A stretch of 64,000 nt of DNA from Oscillibacter sp. 1-3 (GCF_000403435.2 NZ_KE159711.1:341477-405476), one strand, 5' to 3'; positions 1 to 9,507 are shown, counted from the stretch's first letter. Notes: generated from the sequence alone by a model not told the origin. Numbers and translations: made by a program.

Positions 1-1
1 A

Positions 2-3000
2 ATCCGCGTTACCAACCTCGCACCGGGGGCCTATGTGGTGACGGAAACCAAGGCCCCGGCAGGGTATGTCATGGACAGCCCCAGCACCAACGTGGTCATT
101 GGGGCCAACGGCGATACGCAGACTATCATTATCACCAACACCCCCAAGGGCGGGCTGATCGTGGAGAAGTACGACAGCGTAACGAAACTGCCCCTCTCCG
201 GCGCTCAATTCAGAATCACCAACGCCAACGGGGAGCTGACCCCGGACAATGAGGGCCTGACCAGCAGCAACGGCCTGTACACCACCGACCGCAGCGGCCA
301 GATCGTCCTGTCCAAGCTGCTCCCCGGAACCTATGTAGTGTCCGAGGTAAAGGCCCCGGACAATTATCAGGCGGACCCCACCCCGCAGACTGTGGTGGTC
401 AATGCCGGGGATACGCAGACCCTCCGCTTTTACGATGACCCCCTCTGCACGTTGACCATCCTCAAACGGGACGCTGTGACCAAGAAGCCGCTGAAAGGGG
501 CGGAGTTCCTGGTCCGGGACAGCGAGGGCCGGGCCATCGGCCCCAACAATGGCCGGTATATCACCGGGACGGACGGAACAGCGACAGTCTCCGGGCTGGC
601 CCCCAACGCCACCATTGTAGTGTCCGAGAGCAAGGCCCCCACCGGCTATATCAAGGATGAAACCCCGAAAAATATCGTTGTCCGCACCGGCGTTGCCAAC
701 AGCCTGATTTTTGACAACGAACCCGCCACCACCCTGATTATCCGCAAGTTCATTGAAGGCACTGAAAATGAACCGCTTTCCGGCGTGTGCTTCAAGGTGG
801 TGGACGGCTCCGGGGCCGCTGTTGGCCCGGACGACGGAACCTACTACACCGATAAGGCTGGTGAGATCGTTCTGGGCGGCATTGAGCCGGGAACTACCGT
901 GATTGCCCGTGAAATCAAGACTGTGGAGGGATATGTCCTCGATGGCACTCCCCAGGACATTCTCATTAAGGCCGGACAGGTGCAGCAGCTCACCTTCTGG
1001 AACAAGCGGGCTGGTACGCTGGTCATCCAGAAAAAGGACAGTGTTTCCGGCAATCTGATCGCCGGGGCGCAGTTCCAGCTCACTTATACGGGCGGCGGCT
1101 TTGTTGATAACGCCAACGGCCACCTCTCCAGCAACGGCCTGTACACCACGGACGACAAGGGAGAAATCCGCGTTTCCGGCGTGACCGGGACTATTGTTGC
1201 CAAGGAGGTCAAGGCGGCTCCCGGCTATGTGATCGACCAGTCCACCCAGACCCAGACCGTCACCGTCAACCCGGAGGACACACAGACCCTTGTTTTTTTG
1301 AATGAGCCTCTTTGCAGCCTGACCCTGACCAAGCTGGACTCCGTGACCGGAAAGCCCGTGCCCAATACGGAGTTTACCGTGAAGGACGGCAACGGGAACA
1401 TCATTGGCCGCTATGTCACGGGGAAGGACGGCACCGTTGTTGTGACGGGCCTCGTTCCCGGCAGCACCGTTGTTGTCACGGAGAGCAGAGTCCCCGATGG
1501 ATACGTGCTGGATACCACGCCCAAGACCATCATTGTCAAAAACGGTTCTGGAAACAGTATTGTCAATGGCGGAAGCGGAAACGGCTCTGGCAGCAGCGGC
1601 GGTAGCTCTGGCGGCAATGACCTTACTTTCGAGAACGACCCGAAAATGACGTTGACTATCCATAAATATATCGAGGGCACCGCCAATGAGCCTTTGGCTG
1701 GCGTGGCCTTTAAGGTAGTGGATGGCTCCGGCAAGCCTCTGAACCCCGATGGAGGCATCTACTACACCAACAATGCCGGTGAAATCGTGCTGGAAGGGCT
1801 GGAACCCGGCACTACTATCACCGCACAGGAAGTCAAGACGGTGGACGGCTACGTTCTGGACGGACGGCCCCAGAGCATCAGGATTGAAGCTGGTAAGGCG
1901 CAGAACCTGACCTTCTGGAACAAGCCCGCTGGTTCTCTCATTATTCGGAAACTGGATAAGCAGACCGGGAAACCGCTGGCAGGTGTGGAATTTGAGCTGA
2001 CCTATGCTGGCGGCGGCTATGTGGACACCGATAACGGGCACCTATCCAGCAAGGGGCTTTACACCACCGATGACCACGGCGAAATCCATATTTCTGGCAT
2101 CGTAGGTACAGTCATAGTCAAGGAAACCCGGCCTTTGTCTGGATATACGATTGAACCGGGCCGGGAGAGCCAGACCGTTACGGTCAATCCGCAGGAGACA
2201 CAGACGCTCACCTTTTACAACATTCCTGCCAATACCCTGACAATTCAGAAGTATATTGATGGCAGCAGGAATGAACCTCTCGCTGGCGTGGAGTTTCTGG
2301 TAACGGACAGCACTGGCGCTGTGGTGGGGCCGAACAATGGCTATTATACCACGGATAATGACGGGCGCATTGTGATCTCCGGCCTTACACCCGGCACAAC
2401 CATCACCGCTAAAGAAACCAAGACGGTGGATGGATTTATCCTGGACGGCCAGCCCCAGAGTATCGCCATTAAGGAAGGCGAAGCGCAGTCTTTGACCTTT
2501 TGGAACAAGAGAGCTGGTGGGCTGGTAATCCGCAAGCTGGATTCCGTCACCAAGCAGCCGCTGTCCGGTGTGGAATTTGAGCTGACCTATGCTGGCGGCG
2601 GCTATGTGGACACCGCCAACGGCCACTTGTCCAGCAATGGCCTGTATACCACCAATGCCAACGGAGAAATCCGAATTTCCGGCGTAGTGGGTACTATCGT
2701 GGTCAAGGAAACCAGGACGATTCCCGGCTACACCATTGACGAGGCCACCCGGACGCAGACGGTGGAAGTGCGCCCGGAGGACACGCAGACCCTCACCTTC
2801 TACAACGCTCCCCAGCAAACCCTCACCATCCAGAAGTATGTGGACGGCACCACCGATCCCATCCAGGGTGTGACCTTCCTCGTCACCGACAGCTCTGGTG
2901 CGGTTATGGGGCCGAACAACGGCGAGTATATCACCGATAGGAACGGGCGCATTGTTCTCACCGATCTGACCCCCGGCACAACCATCACCGCCAAGGAAAC

Positions 3001-4462
3001 CAAGACCGCCAGCGGCTATGTGCTGGATACCACACCGCAGTCCATCCTCATCAAGCAGGGGAACGCGCAGAGTCTCACCTTCTTCAACAAGGCCGAGGGC
3101 GGACTGGAGCTTATCAAGGTTTCCGAGAGCGACAAATCCAAGCGCATCCCCGGCGTGTCCTTTGAGATCAGGAAGATGGACGGTGCGCTGGTGGATACCA
3201 TTACCACCGATAAGCAGGGCCGCGCCCATCTGGACCTGGATGCCGGAGACTACTACGCTGTGGAGATCGAGGCGGCGAAGGGTTTTGAGTTGGACGCTAC
3301 CCCCACCTACTTCACCATCCAGGACGGCAAAGCCACAACCGTCACCATTACCAACAAGGCTTTCAGCGGCATTTTGATTCATAAGACCGACAGCGTGACC
3401 GGGAAGGGCATCCAAGGGGTAACATTCCTGCTGTACGACAGCGCTAACACCCCCATGGGCCAGTACACTTCCGACAACAGCGGGTACGTCTACATTGAAA
3501 ACTTGACCACCTCCGGCCGTTACTACCTGCGGGAGCTGGAAAACGAGGGCTATATCCCCGATACGCAGATGAAAACCGTGTATGTCACTGCCGGAGAGAC
3601 CACGCTGGTGGAGTGGAAGAATACGCCCATTACGGCGCAGATTCAGATCGTAAAAAAATCCGCTGATTACAACCCCACCAACGGTCTGCCGGAGGGGACG
3701 CTGCTGGAGGGGGCCGTGTTCGAGATTTACGATAAGGCCAGCAATCTGGTGGATACCATCAAAACCGACAGCCGTGGTCTGGCGGCGTCCAAGCCCCTGC
3801 CCCTGGGCCGCTACACCATTCGGGAGGTCAAGGCTCCCGCAAATTATGGTGTGAACGATACGGTTCTCACTGCTTATTTGGAGCATGAGGGCCAGATCGT
3901 GCGCTTTGAAGTGACCAACAAGGCATTGACCACCGGCGTATCCATCACTAAGACCGGTCCCAAGGAGGTCATGGGCGGACAGCCGGTGCGCTATGTGTTC
4001 TCTGGCATCGCTAACAGCTCCAATGTCCGTCTGGACAGCTTCTATTGGAGGGACACCCTGCCTGCGGAGGTGCGGCTGGATACCGTTGTTACCGGAACCT
4101 ATAACCGCCCTGGCAATTACAAGATCGTTTACCGGGTCAACGGCGGCGAATATCAGACATTGGCGGATAACCTGTCCACCAGCCGGAATTACACCCTGGC
4201 TGCGTCTCCTGTTGCCCTGGGGCTGGCCTCCAATGAGCGAGTGACCGAGATCATGTTTGTGTTTGGTCAGGCCCCCGCTGGCTTCGCCCAGGTGGAAAAG
4301 CCCTACATCTATTGCACCGCCCGTTCCGGCCTGCCTGCCGGAGCCTTTGTAAATAAGGCTGATGTAGGCGGCGTTTACAATGGCGAGTGGATTCAGGCGG
4401 TGTCCCGCTGGGTGACGAACATCTACGGGAAATCCACCACACTGCCCCGGACGGGCTATTAA
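2..4462 (+). CDS. Giant Cna_B-repeat surface adhesin (SpaA-like), 5' partial
   Basis: The frame is open from base 2, so the gene starts upstream of the window. About 1487 codons are visible. I count some 13 tandem Cna_B/SpaA-type beta-sandwich repeats, recognisable by starts such as IRKLDSVTKQPLSGVEF and ends such as VVKETRTIPGYTID. Many Lys and Glu residues sit where intramolecular isopeptide bonds form in this family. A Gly/Ser linker lies at about nt 1550-1615, and a non-repeat domain follows after about nt 3930. The protein ends in LPRTGY, a sortase-like LPXTG motif, with no hydrophobic segment or charged tail after it. Role: cell-surface adhesion or mating-pair contact (inference from family and ICE context). 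A strong terminator follows. Confidence 0.9.
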   Translation: MRVTNLAPGAYVVTETKAPAGYVMDSPSTNVVIGANGDTQTIIITNTPKGGLIVEKYDSVTKLPLSGAQFRITNANGELTPDNEGLTSSNGLYTTDRSGQIVLSKLLPGTYVVSEVKAPDNYQADPTPQTVVVNAGDTQTLRFYDDPLCTLTILKRDAVTKKPLKGAEFLVRDSEGRAIGPNNGRYITGTDGTATVSGLAPNATIVVSESKAPTGYIKDETPKNIVVRTGVANSLIFDNEPATTLIIRKFIEGTENEPLSGVCFKVVDGSGAAVGPDDGTYYTDKAGEIVLGGIEPGTTVIAREIKTVEGYVLDGTPQDILIKAGQVQQLTFWNKRAGTLVIQKKDSVSGNLIAGAQFQLTYTGGGFVDNANGHLSSNGLYTTDDKGEIRVSGVTGTIVAKEVKAAPGYVIDQSTQTQTVTVNPEDTQTLVFLNEPLCSLTLTKLDSVTGKPVPNTEFTVKDGNGNIIGRYVTGKDGTVVVTGLVPGSTVVVTESRVPDGYVLDTTPKTIIVKNGSGNSIVNGGSGNGSGSSGGSSGGNDLTFENDPKMTLTIHKYIEGTANEPLAGVAFKVVDGSGKPLNPDGGIYYTNNAGEIVLEGLEPGTTITAQEVKTVDGYVLDGRPQSIRIEAGKAQNLTFWNKPAGSLIIRKLDKQTGKPLAGVEFELTYAGGGYVDTDNGHLSSKGLYTTDDHGEIHISGIVGTVIVKETRPLSGYTIEPGRESQTVTVNPQETQTLTFYNIPANTLTIQKYIDGSRNEPLAGVEFLVTDSTGAVVGPNNGYYTTDNDGRIVISGLTPGTTITAKETKTVDGFILDGQPQSIAIKEGEAQSLTFWNKRAGGLVIRKLDSVTKQPLSGVEFELTYAGGGYVDTANGHLSSNGLYTTNANGEIRISGVVGTIVVKETRTIPGYTIDEATRTQTVEVRPEDTQTLTFYNAPQQTLTIQKYVDGTTDPIQGVTFLVTDSSGAVMGPNNGEYITDRNGRIVLTDLTPGTTITAKETKTASGYVLDTTPQSILIKQGNAQSLTFFNKAEGGLELIKVSESDKSKRIPGVSFEIRKMDGALVDTITTDKQGRAHLDLDAGDYYAVEIEAAKGFELDATPTYFTIQDGKATTVTITNKAFSGILIHKTDSVTGKGIQGVTFLLYDSANTPMGQYTSDNSGYVYIENLTTSGRYYLRELENEGYIPDTQMKTVYVTAGETTLVEWKNTPITAQIQIVKKSADYNPTNGLPEGTLLEGAVFEIYDKASNLVDTIKTDSRGLAASKPLPLGRYTIREVKAPANYGVNDTVLTAYLEHEGQIVRFEVTNKALTTGVSITKTGPKEVMGGQPVRYVFSGIANSSNVRLDSFYWRDTLPAEVRLDTVVTGTYNRPGNYKIVYRVNGGEYQTLADNLSTSRNYTLAASPVALGLASNERVTEIMFVFGQAPAGFAQVEKPYIYCTARSGLPAGAFVNKADVGGVYNGEWIQAVSRWVTNIYGKSTTLPRTGY
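1982..2615 (+). repeat. Near-identical adhesin repeat segments
   Basis: A 49-bp stretch is identical at 1982-2030 and 2567-2615. It encodes part of a Cna_B repeat (GVEFELTYAGGGYVDT). A diverged copy lies at about 1070-1115. Base-level identity in otherwise diverged repeats points to recent duplication or gene conversion, and makes the gene prone to length change by recombination. Confidence 0.8.
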
Positions 4463-4489
4463 CTCCAATTAACCACACATCATTCGTTT

Positions 4490-4526
4490 GCCCCGGAAGG
4501 ACTTGTTCCTTCCGGGGCTTCTTTTT
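4490..4526 (+). terminator. Rho-independent terminator after adhesin
   Basis: A perfect 12-bp stem (GCCCCGGAAGGA at 4490-4501, complement at 4507-4518) with a 5-base loop is followed by TTCTTTTT. It separates the adhesin from the next transcription unit. Confidence 0.9.
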
Positions 4527-4544
4527 GCGTCTAAGGAGGTTTAA

Positions 4545-5339
4545 TTGACGAAAACAAACGAAAACGGCAACTTTTATCACGCTGTCAGCCTGAGCGGTGG
4601 AAAAGATAGTTCGTGCGTTTTGCTCCTGATGATTGAGAAGGGAATGCCCATTGACTGCGTACTCTATGCGGATACCGGCATGGAATTTCCTGAAATGGAG
4701 GAACATATTGCCAAACTGGACAGTTTGCTTTTTCGGGAGCGTGGCATCCATATCACCACTTTGCGCCATCCCCACAGCTTCGAGTGGATGATGTTTGAGA
4801 TTCCCCAGCAGCAAAAACGGGCTATTGAGCGCCGTATCGCGAAAGGTCAGCCTTTGACGGGCTATGGCTGGCCCGGTATGAGGGTACGCTGGTGTACTGG
4901 ACAGCGCAAAACACACCTGATTCGGAAAGAGGCCAACCGGCTGAAGCAGGAAAAGGGGAAGAACGCCCTGCACTATATTGGAATCGCCGCTGACGAGGCC
5001 CACCGATGTAAAGATGATCCGCAGAACCGCTATCCCCTGGTAGAGTGGAAGATCACCGAAGCCCAGGCGTTGCAGATTTGTTATAGCCGGGGCTTTGATT
5101 TTGGCGGGCTGTACGAAATCTACCGCCGTGCTTCCTGCTGGTGCTGTCCCTTGCAACGGATTGACGAGCTGCGGAAACTGCGGACCCATCACCCGGAGCT
5201 GTGGGCGCGGCTGCGGGAGATGGACAACCGGGCACGGGCTATGTTCGGCCCCGGCCCTCTGGGACAGTTCAAGAAAGATTGGAGCGTGGAACGGCTGGAG
5301 GAACGCTTTGCCCGTGAGGAAAAGGCAGGGCGCAAGTGA
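4545..5339 (+). CDS. PAPS reductase-like PP-loop ATP pyrophosphatase
   Basis: This 264-aa protein has the PP-loop SGGKDSS near residue 17 followed by VLYADTGMEFPEM, as in phosphoadenosine phosphosulfate reductase and DndC-type proteins, which adenylate or bind nucleotides for sulfur chemistry. A CWCCPLQR cluster near residue 203 could bind metal or an Fe-S centre. The start is TTG at 4545, chosen because AAGGAGG lies just upstream at 4533-4539. PAPS-reductase-family proteins recur in Firmicutes ICEs, but their substrate is unknown. A role in nucleic-acid modification or anti-defence would be inference only. The family call is firm; the reaction is not. Confidence 0.85.
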   Translation: MTKTNENGNFYHAVSLSGGKDSSCVLLLMIEKGMPIDCVLYADTGMEFPEMEEHIAKLDSLLFRERGIHITTLRHPHSFEWMMFEIPQQQKRAIERRIAKGQPLTGYGWPGMRVRWCTGQRKTHLIRKEANRLKQEKGKNALHYIGIAADEAHRCKDDPQNRYPLVEWKITEAQALQICYSRGFDFGGLYEIYRRASCWCCPLQRIDELRKLRTHHPELWARLREMDNRARAMFGPGPLGQFKKDWSVERLEERFAREEKAGRK

Positions 5340-5425
5340 CACATCACCTTCTCCGCCATCGGGTAGTCCCACCTTGATTTTTCCCGCTCATATAACACAA
5401 AATTACGAAAAGGAGGCAGGCCCTT

Positions 5426-6403
5426 ATGAACTATGAAATAAAGCGTCCGCTGATGAAAGTGATCGACAAATGCCTGCTGGACCACGCTGCCGCTGTCGGC
5501 ACAAAAGAGGGCGGGCCGGACATTGAAGATGTGTACCGGCTGCAAAACTTGTCTAAAATTCACTACTATTTGAAGGAGGAACATGACTTTCTGGCCGATG
5601 AAGTAACAGCCCTGCTGCAATTTACTGACCCGCTGACCGTGGCGCTGGAGTGCTGGAAAGAACAGGACCACCCATGGGAGTTTCCCATCTGCGACATACT
5701 CTATGCGATCAAGGCGTATGAGCGATTCCCACTGGTGAACCCGGCTGGCTATGTCCAGCAGAAGGTGGATCAAATCCAATCCCTGAAAGACCGGCTGGAC
5801 CGGAATATGTCTGACTTTCGGGCGGAGCTGCTGGGCATGGACAAGATGGAGATCATTGCCATGAGTGCAGAAATCTCCGCCATGCAGGGAGCGCACAATT
5901 TTATGAAGAAATACTTCAAATTTGAGCCGGGTAATGCTGAAATTTTACTCCGAATGGAAAACCCCCTGAAATTTGTCGCGACCCAATGGCGGTCTGATGT
6001 GGCTGAACTGTTTGATATGAACGCTCAGGTGGGAGAGGCGATTGTGGAGGCGGGCAAGGAGGCCGCAGTCCTGCGGTATTTTGCTGCGCCGGAACAGAGA
6101 CAGGCTATTTCCGCCGAAGTGCAGGCCACATTGCAAATGCTGGTGGACACCGACCTGAAGCTGTACGGCGAGGTAACGGGAGATACCTTGGAGGCGATCC
6201 AGACACAGGGCTTTCTTTTGCGGGACGGCGCTTTGATAAAAGCGGACCCGGTACAGATTGGAGAGGTCCAGAGTGGACGGGAGCCTGCCGCAATATCTGA
6301 TTCGGTAAAGCCCTCTCTGCGCGGCCAGCTCCACGAAAAAATGCGGGAAGCGGGTCAGCGCCCGCCCCCGTCAGAACATCCCAAGGGCGGCGAGGCTCGC
6401 TGA
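5426..6403 (+). CDS. Conserved ICE protein of unknown function, 325 aa
   Basis: I do not recognise a named domain. The protein is acidic, mostly helical in character, and has no signal peptide or membrane segment. Its start has a strong AAAAGGAGG ribosome site. The C-terminus contains KPSLRGQL, a short motif that also occurs near the C-termini of PcfB and three other proteins of this ICE. It lies between the PP-loop protein and pcfB, all co-directional, so it probably belongs to the transfer operon leading into the coupling protein. Confidence 0.8.
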   Translation: MNYEIKRPLMKVIDKCLLDHAAAVGTKEGGPDIEDVYRLQNLSKIHYYLKEEHDFLADEVTALLQFTDPLTVALECWKEQDHPWEFPICDILYAIKAYERFPLVNPAGYVQQKVDQIQSLKDRLDRNMSDFRAELLGMDKMEIIAMSAEISAMQGAHNFMKKYFKFEPGNAEILLRMENPLKFVATQWRSDVAELFDMNAQVGEAIVEAGKEAAVLRYFAAPEQRQAISAEVQATLQMLVDTDLKLYGEVTGDTLEAIQTQGFLLRDGALIKADPVQIGEVQSGREPAAISDSVKPSLRGQLHEKMREAGQRPPPSEHPKGGEAR

Positions 6404-6442
6404 CCCCGCCCGCCGCCGCTTGCAGGAAGGAGGCAGATCACT

Positions 6443-6922
6443 ATGCAGGACGAAGTGCGGGATAAATCCGTTGCCCTGGCAATCAAGGTGGGCAAGACCG
6501 GCGGCAGACTGACCGCCGATCTGCTCAAATGGGCGATACGGAAGTATCTGGCGCAGTCCCAAAACCCGAAAATCCACCATGGCAAACAGAGCGTGAAGCA
6601 GCTTGTGGGCCAGGGGACGGGCGTGAAAAGCATTGATATTACCGCTAAAAATATCAAGTCATTTGAAAGTGTGGCGAAAAAATATGGCGTGGATTTTGCT
6701 CTAAAAAAGAACCCGGAGAAGGGTGAATACTACGTCTTTTTCAAGGCACGGGATGATGACGCCATGAAAGCCGCCTTTGCCGAGTACACCGCCAAGACCA
6801 TACGCCGCAAGGCCCCGGAGAAGCCCTCTGTCCGGCGGCAGCTCGCCCACTTCAAGGAGGTTGCAAGAAGCATGGCCCAGGATACCGTCAAGGACCGGGA
6901 CAGAGGGGAGCGTGGACTGTGA
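6443..6922 (+). CDS. pcfB: PcfB family protein (DUF3801), relaxosome/coupling accessory
   Basis: The 159-aa protein matches the PcfB/DUF3801 family in its N-terminal helix (DKSVALAIKVGKTGGRLTAD) and its central segment (KSIDITAKNIKSFESVAKKY). In enterococcal pCF10, PcfB is an accessory factor working with the coupling protein PcfC. The ribosome site is AAGGAGG. The stop overlaps the GTG start of the VirD4 gene by 4 bp (GTGA), which implies translational coupling. The C-terminal KPSVRRQL is the motif shared with other ICE proteins. Confidence 0.9.
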   Translation: MQDEVRDKSVALAIKVGKTGGRLTADLLKWAIRKYLAQSQNPKIHHGKQSVKQLVGQGTGVKSIDITAKNIKSFESVAKKYGVDFALKKNPEKGEYYVFFKARDDDAMKAAFAEYTAKTIRRKAPEKPSVRRQLAHFKEVARSMAQDTVKDRDRGERGL

Positions 6923-8691
6923 AATTTGACTTAAAAAAATTCCTGATTCTCAACTTCCCCTATGCACTCATCTTCTGGTTCTTCAACCGTGTGGGCGAGG
7001 GCTACCGGCTGGCCGCTGGCGCAGATATGGTGGCAAAGGGCATGGGGGCGATCTCCGGCCTGGGGGAAATCATATCCAGCAACCCCCTCCCCAGCTTCCA
7101 CCCCCAGGACCTTCTTGTGGGGCTGATCGGCGCGGCCTGCATCCGGGCGGCAGTCTACATCAAGGCCAAAAATGCCAAAAAATACCGCCACGGGGTCGAG
7201 TACGGGACAGCACGTTGGGGAACAGCGGACGATATACGCCCGTTCATAAATCCAAAATTTGACCAGAACATACTCCTGACGCAGACAGAGCGCGTCATGG
7301 TGGGCCGCAACAAGATTCCTAAATACAATATCAACAAAAATGTTCTGGTTATTGGTGGTTCTGGCTCTGGAAAGACACGATTTCACATTAAACCAAACCT
7401 CATGCAGATGAACGCCACCTATATTGTCACGGACCCGAAAGGTACAGTTTTGGAAGAATGTGGAAAAATGTTGCAGCGAGGCGGGTATGAAATCAGAGTG
7501 TTAAACACCATCAATTTCAAGCAATCCATGAGATATAACCCGTTCAAGTACATCTACTGCGAGAACGACATTCTGAAGCTGGTCAACTGCATCATGGAAA
7601 ACACCAAGGGCGAGGACAGCAAAGGCGGTGAAGACTTCTGGGCGAAGGCCGAAGCCCTGTACTATCAGGCGTTGATAGCCTACATCTGGTACGAAGCCCC
7701 GGAGGAAGAAAAAAACATGACCACACTGCTGGAAATGTTAAACGCCTCAGAAGTGCGGGAAGATGATGAAAACTTCAAAAATGCCGTGGATTTGATGTTT
7801 GAACAGTTGCAACAGCGTGACCCCGAACACTTTGCCGTCCGGCAGTATGTCAAATACAAAATGGCAGCGGGCAAAACAGCTAAGTCAATCCTGATTTCCT
7901 GCGGCGCTCGGATGGCTCCCTTTGACATTAAAGAGGTCCGTCAGCTCATGGAGGGCGACGACCTGGAGCTGGACAAGATTGGGGACCGGAAAACGGCGCT
8001 GTTCTGCATCGTCTCCGATACGGATATGACCTTCAATTTCATCTCAGCCATGGTCTACACGCAGATGTTCAACGTCCTGTGCGACAAGGCTTTAGAGAAC
8101 GGCGGCGCATTGAAAACCCACGTCACCTGCCTTCTGGACGAGTTCGCCAACCAGAAGATTCCCAACTTCCAGCACCTCATCAGCGTGATCCGCTCCCGCG
8201 AAATTTCCGCCCACATCGTAGTGCAGACGCAGAGCCAGCTCAAGGCGGTCTACAAGGACCATGCGGAGACAATTATCGGCAACTGTTCCTGCGTTTTGTT
8301 CCTCGGAGGCAAGGAAAGAAGCACCTTAAAGGAGATTTCTGAAACTTTAGGGAAAGCCACAATAGACAGCTATAACACGTCCGATACCAGAGGAAGCCAG
8401 CGGAGTATGGGCGTCAACTACCAGAAATTAGGCAGGGCGCTCATGGACGTGGACGAACTCGCGGTGATGGACGGCGGCAAGTGCATCTTGCAGGTGCAGG
8501 GCGTAAGGCCGTTCTTCTCCGACAAGTTTGACATTACCAAGCACCCGCAGTACAAGTATCTGCTGGATTCCAGCAAGAAGAATTACTTTGATATTGCGAA
8601 GTTCCTGGCCCGCAGGCTGACAGTGAAGCCGGATGATGTTTTCGAGTGCTACGAAATGGAAGCTCCGTCCTCCGGGGATTCCCCCTCCTGA
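6919..8691 (+). CDS. virD4: VirD4/TraG-type conjugative coupling ATPase
   Basis: This 590-aa T4SS coupling protein delivers the relaxase-DNA complex to the mating pore at the membrane. An N-terminal hydrophobic stretch (about residues 5-60) is followed by Walker A GGSGSGKT near residue 145, a DPKG motif shortly after, Walker B LLDEFANQ near residue 405, and the conserved QTQSQL helix motif. The GTG start at 6919 overlaps pcfB by 4 bp. Length and motif order fit the Gram-positive PcfC/TraG family. Its 3' end overlaps a convergent gene by 43 bp. Confidence 0.95.
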   Translation: MKFDLKKFLILNFPYALIFWFFNRVGEGYRLAAGADMVAKGMGAISGLGEIISSNPLPSFHPQDLLVGLIGAACIRAAVYIKAKNAKKYRHGVEYGTARWGTADDIRPFINPKFDQNILLTQTERVMVGRNKIPKYNINKNVLVIGGSGSGKTRFHIKPNLMQMNATYIVTDPKGTVLEECGKMLQRGGYEIRVLNTINFKQSMRYNPFKYIYCENDILKLVNCIMENTKGEDSKGGEDFWAKAEALYYQALIAYIWYEAPEEEKNMTTLLEMLNASEVREDDENFKNAVDLMFEQLQQRDPEHFAVRQYVKYKMAAGKTAKSILISCGARMAPFDIKEVRQLMEGDDLELDKIGDRKTALFCIVSDTDMTFNFISAMVYTQMFNVLCDKALENGGALKTHVTCLLDEFANQKIPNFQHLISVIRSREISAHIVVQTQSQLKAVYKDHAETIIGNCSCVLFLGGKERSTLKEISETLGKATIDSYNTSDTRGSQRSMGVNYQKLGRALMDVDELAVMDGGKCILQVQGVRPFFSDKFDITKHPQYKYLLDSSKKNYFDIAKFLARRLTVKPDDVFECYEMEAPSSGDSPS

Positions 8692-9134
8692 CGGGGCGGC
8701 TCCACTCTCTCCAATGCCGCCGCCTTTAGCTGGCTAACCCGCTTTGTATCAACGAAGTGCGTGGCATACCACCGCTCAATCTCTGGATCGCCGCTCTTGC
8801 TGAACCGAAGGGGGATCACCGGCTTATGCCCCTGACCGCCCTTTTTCTTTACGCCCCACCGTTTATAGTAGCAGAAAGACGGCTTTAACCCCGCCTTTTT
8901 CGCATACACCCGCATCTGGTGCATGACGGTAGACAGCTTGCTTAAATTGGCCGTACAGACGCGCTCCAAGTAGGAGACGCGCCCATACCGCCAGTTTTCA
9001 TAGTCCTTTTTGGACAAATAGCCTATTTCCATCAGCACATCCACCGGAGCCGCAAAGCCCCGGTCCCGGCATTGCCGGTACATGGCTGAGTTTACCTTGC
9101 CAGTCAAATCTCTATTATTCATGGAGAACCCCAT
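8649..9134 (-). CDS. Unknown basic 161-aa protein, convergent to virD4
   Basis: No named domain is recognised. The protein is basic and soluble, with tyrosine-rich segments (LKPSFCYYKRWGVKKKGG). It reads against the operon and its 3' end overlaps virD4 by 43 bp. A well-spaced promoter lies immediately upstream, leaving a leader of only about 11 nt before the ATG at 9134, and no good Shine-Dalgarno site. A later in-frame ATG at 9122 is an alternative start. The position between coupling protein and pore genes suggests an accessory or regulatory role, but this is inference. Confidence 0.65.
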   Translation of the reverse strand: MGFSMNNRDLTGKVNSAMYRQCRDRGFAAPVDVLMEIGYLSKKDYENWRYGRVSYLERVCTANLSKLSTVMHQMRVYAKKAGLKPSFCYYKRWGVKKKGGQGHKPVIPLRFSKSGDPEIERWYATHFVDTKRVSQLKAAALERVEPPRQEGESPEDGASIS

Positions 9135-9151
9135 TTATCTGTGTTGTCTGC

Positions 9152-9180
9152 ATTATACGACAGAAACGGGTATTTGTAAA
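9152..9180 (-). promoter_or_regulatory. Promoter for the 161-aa minus-strand gene
   Basis: Read on the minus strand, TTTACA (9175-9180) and TATAAT (9152-9157) are separated by 17 bp, a near-consensus sigma-A promoter. The predicted start is near 9145, about 11 nt before the ATG, so the mRNA is almost leaderless. Confidence 0.7.
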
Positions 9181-9262
9181 GGCTGGCACAACCTTTGACC
9201 GTCTAGCCGGACAAGCTGCTTTTGATCGCTGTTACTCAAAAGCCACGTTCCCGGCCCGGTAG

Positions 9263-9293
9263 CGCCGCTGACTGACACCATCAGTCGGCGGCG
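9263..9293 (+). terminator. Hairpin between the coupling and pore gene blocks
   Basis: A 13-bp stem with one G-T pair (CGCCGCTGACTGA at 9263-9275 against 9281-9293) is followed by TTTCATATTT. It lies upstream of maff2. It may end transcription from virD4 or act in the maff2 leader. Confidence 0.5.
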
Positions 9294-9366
9294 TTTCATA
9301 TTTCCGGGAAGTTTTCCCGCTGACACTTTCAAACAAGATTTTTGCAACAATTATGGAGGTATTTTA

Positions 9367-9507
9367 ATGGAATTTTTCACTTCTGCTATCGACACTTTGA
9401 AGGTTCTGGTAATTGCCCTCGGCGCTGGCCTGGGCGTGTGGGGTGTCATTAACCTGCTGGAGGGGTACGGCAACGACAACCCCGGCGCGAATGCTCATGT
9501 ACGGTAA
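9367..9507 (+). pseudogene. Maff2 family protein, 5' fragment split by element 1
   Basis: The start has GGAGG at 9355-9359. The protein begins MEFFTSAIDTLKVLVIALG and continues through a single membrane segment to GNDNPGA, then runs into inserted DNA and stops at 9505-9507. The missing end, KSQGMKQLMAGGGVALIG and onwards, is found intact about 10 kb away at 19465-19556. Joined, the two parts give a normal 71-aa Maff2 protein, a small membrane protein found beside VirB6-like genes in Firmicutes ICEs and thought to be part of the mating pore. Confidence 0.9.

Noticed and set aside
1..3950. Regular repeats that could suggest a CRISPR array
   Set aside because: The repeats are about 280-300 bp, diverged and coding (Cna_B domains). 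No short palindromic repeats with unique spacers exist.
2042..4468. 808-codon open frame on the minus strand across the adhesin
   Set aside because: It mirrors the codon pattern of a GC-rich, repetitive gene on the other strand. There are no recognisable domains and no ribosome site.
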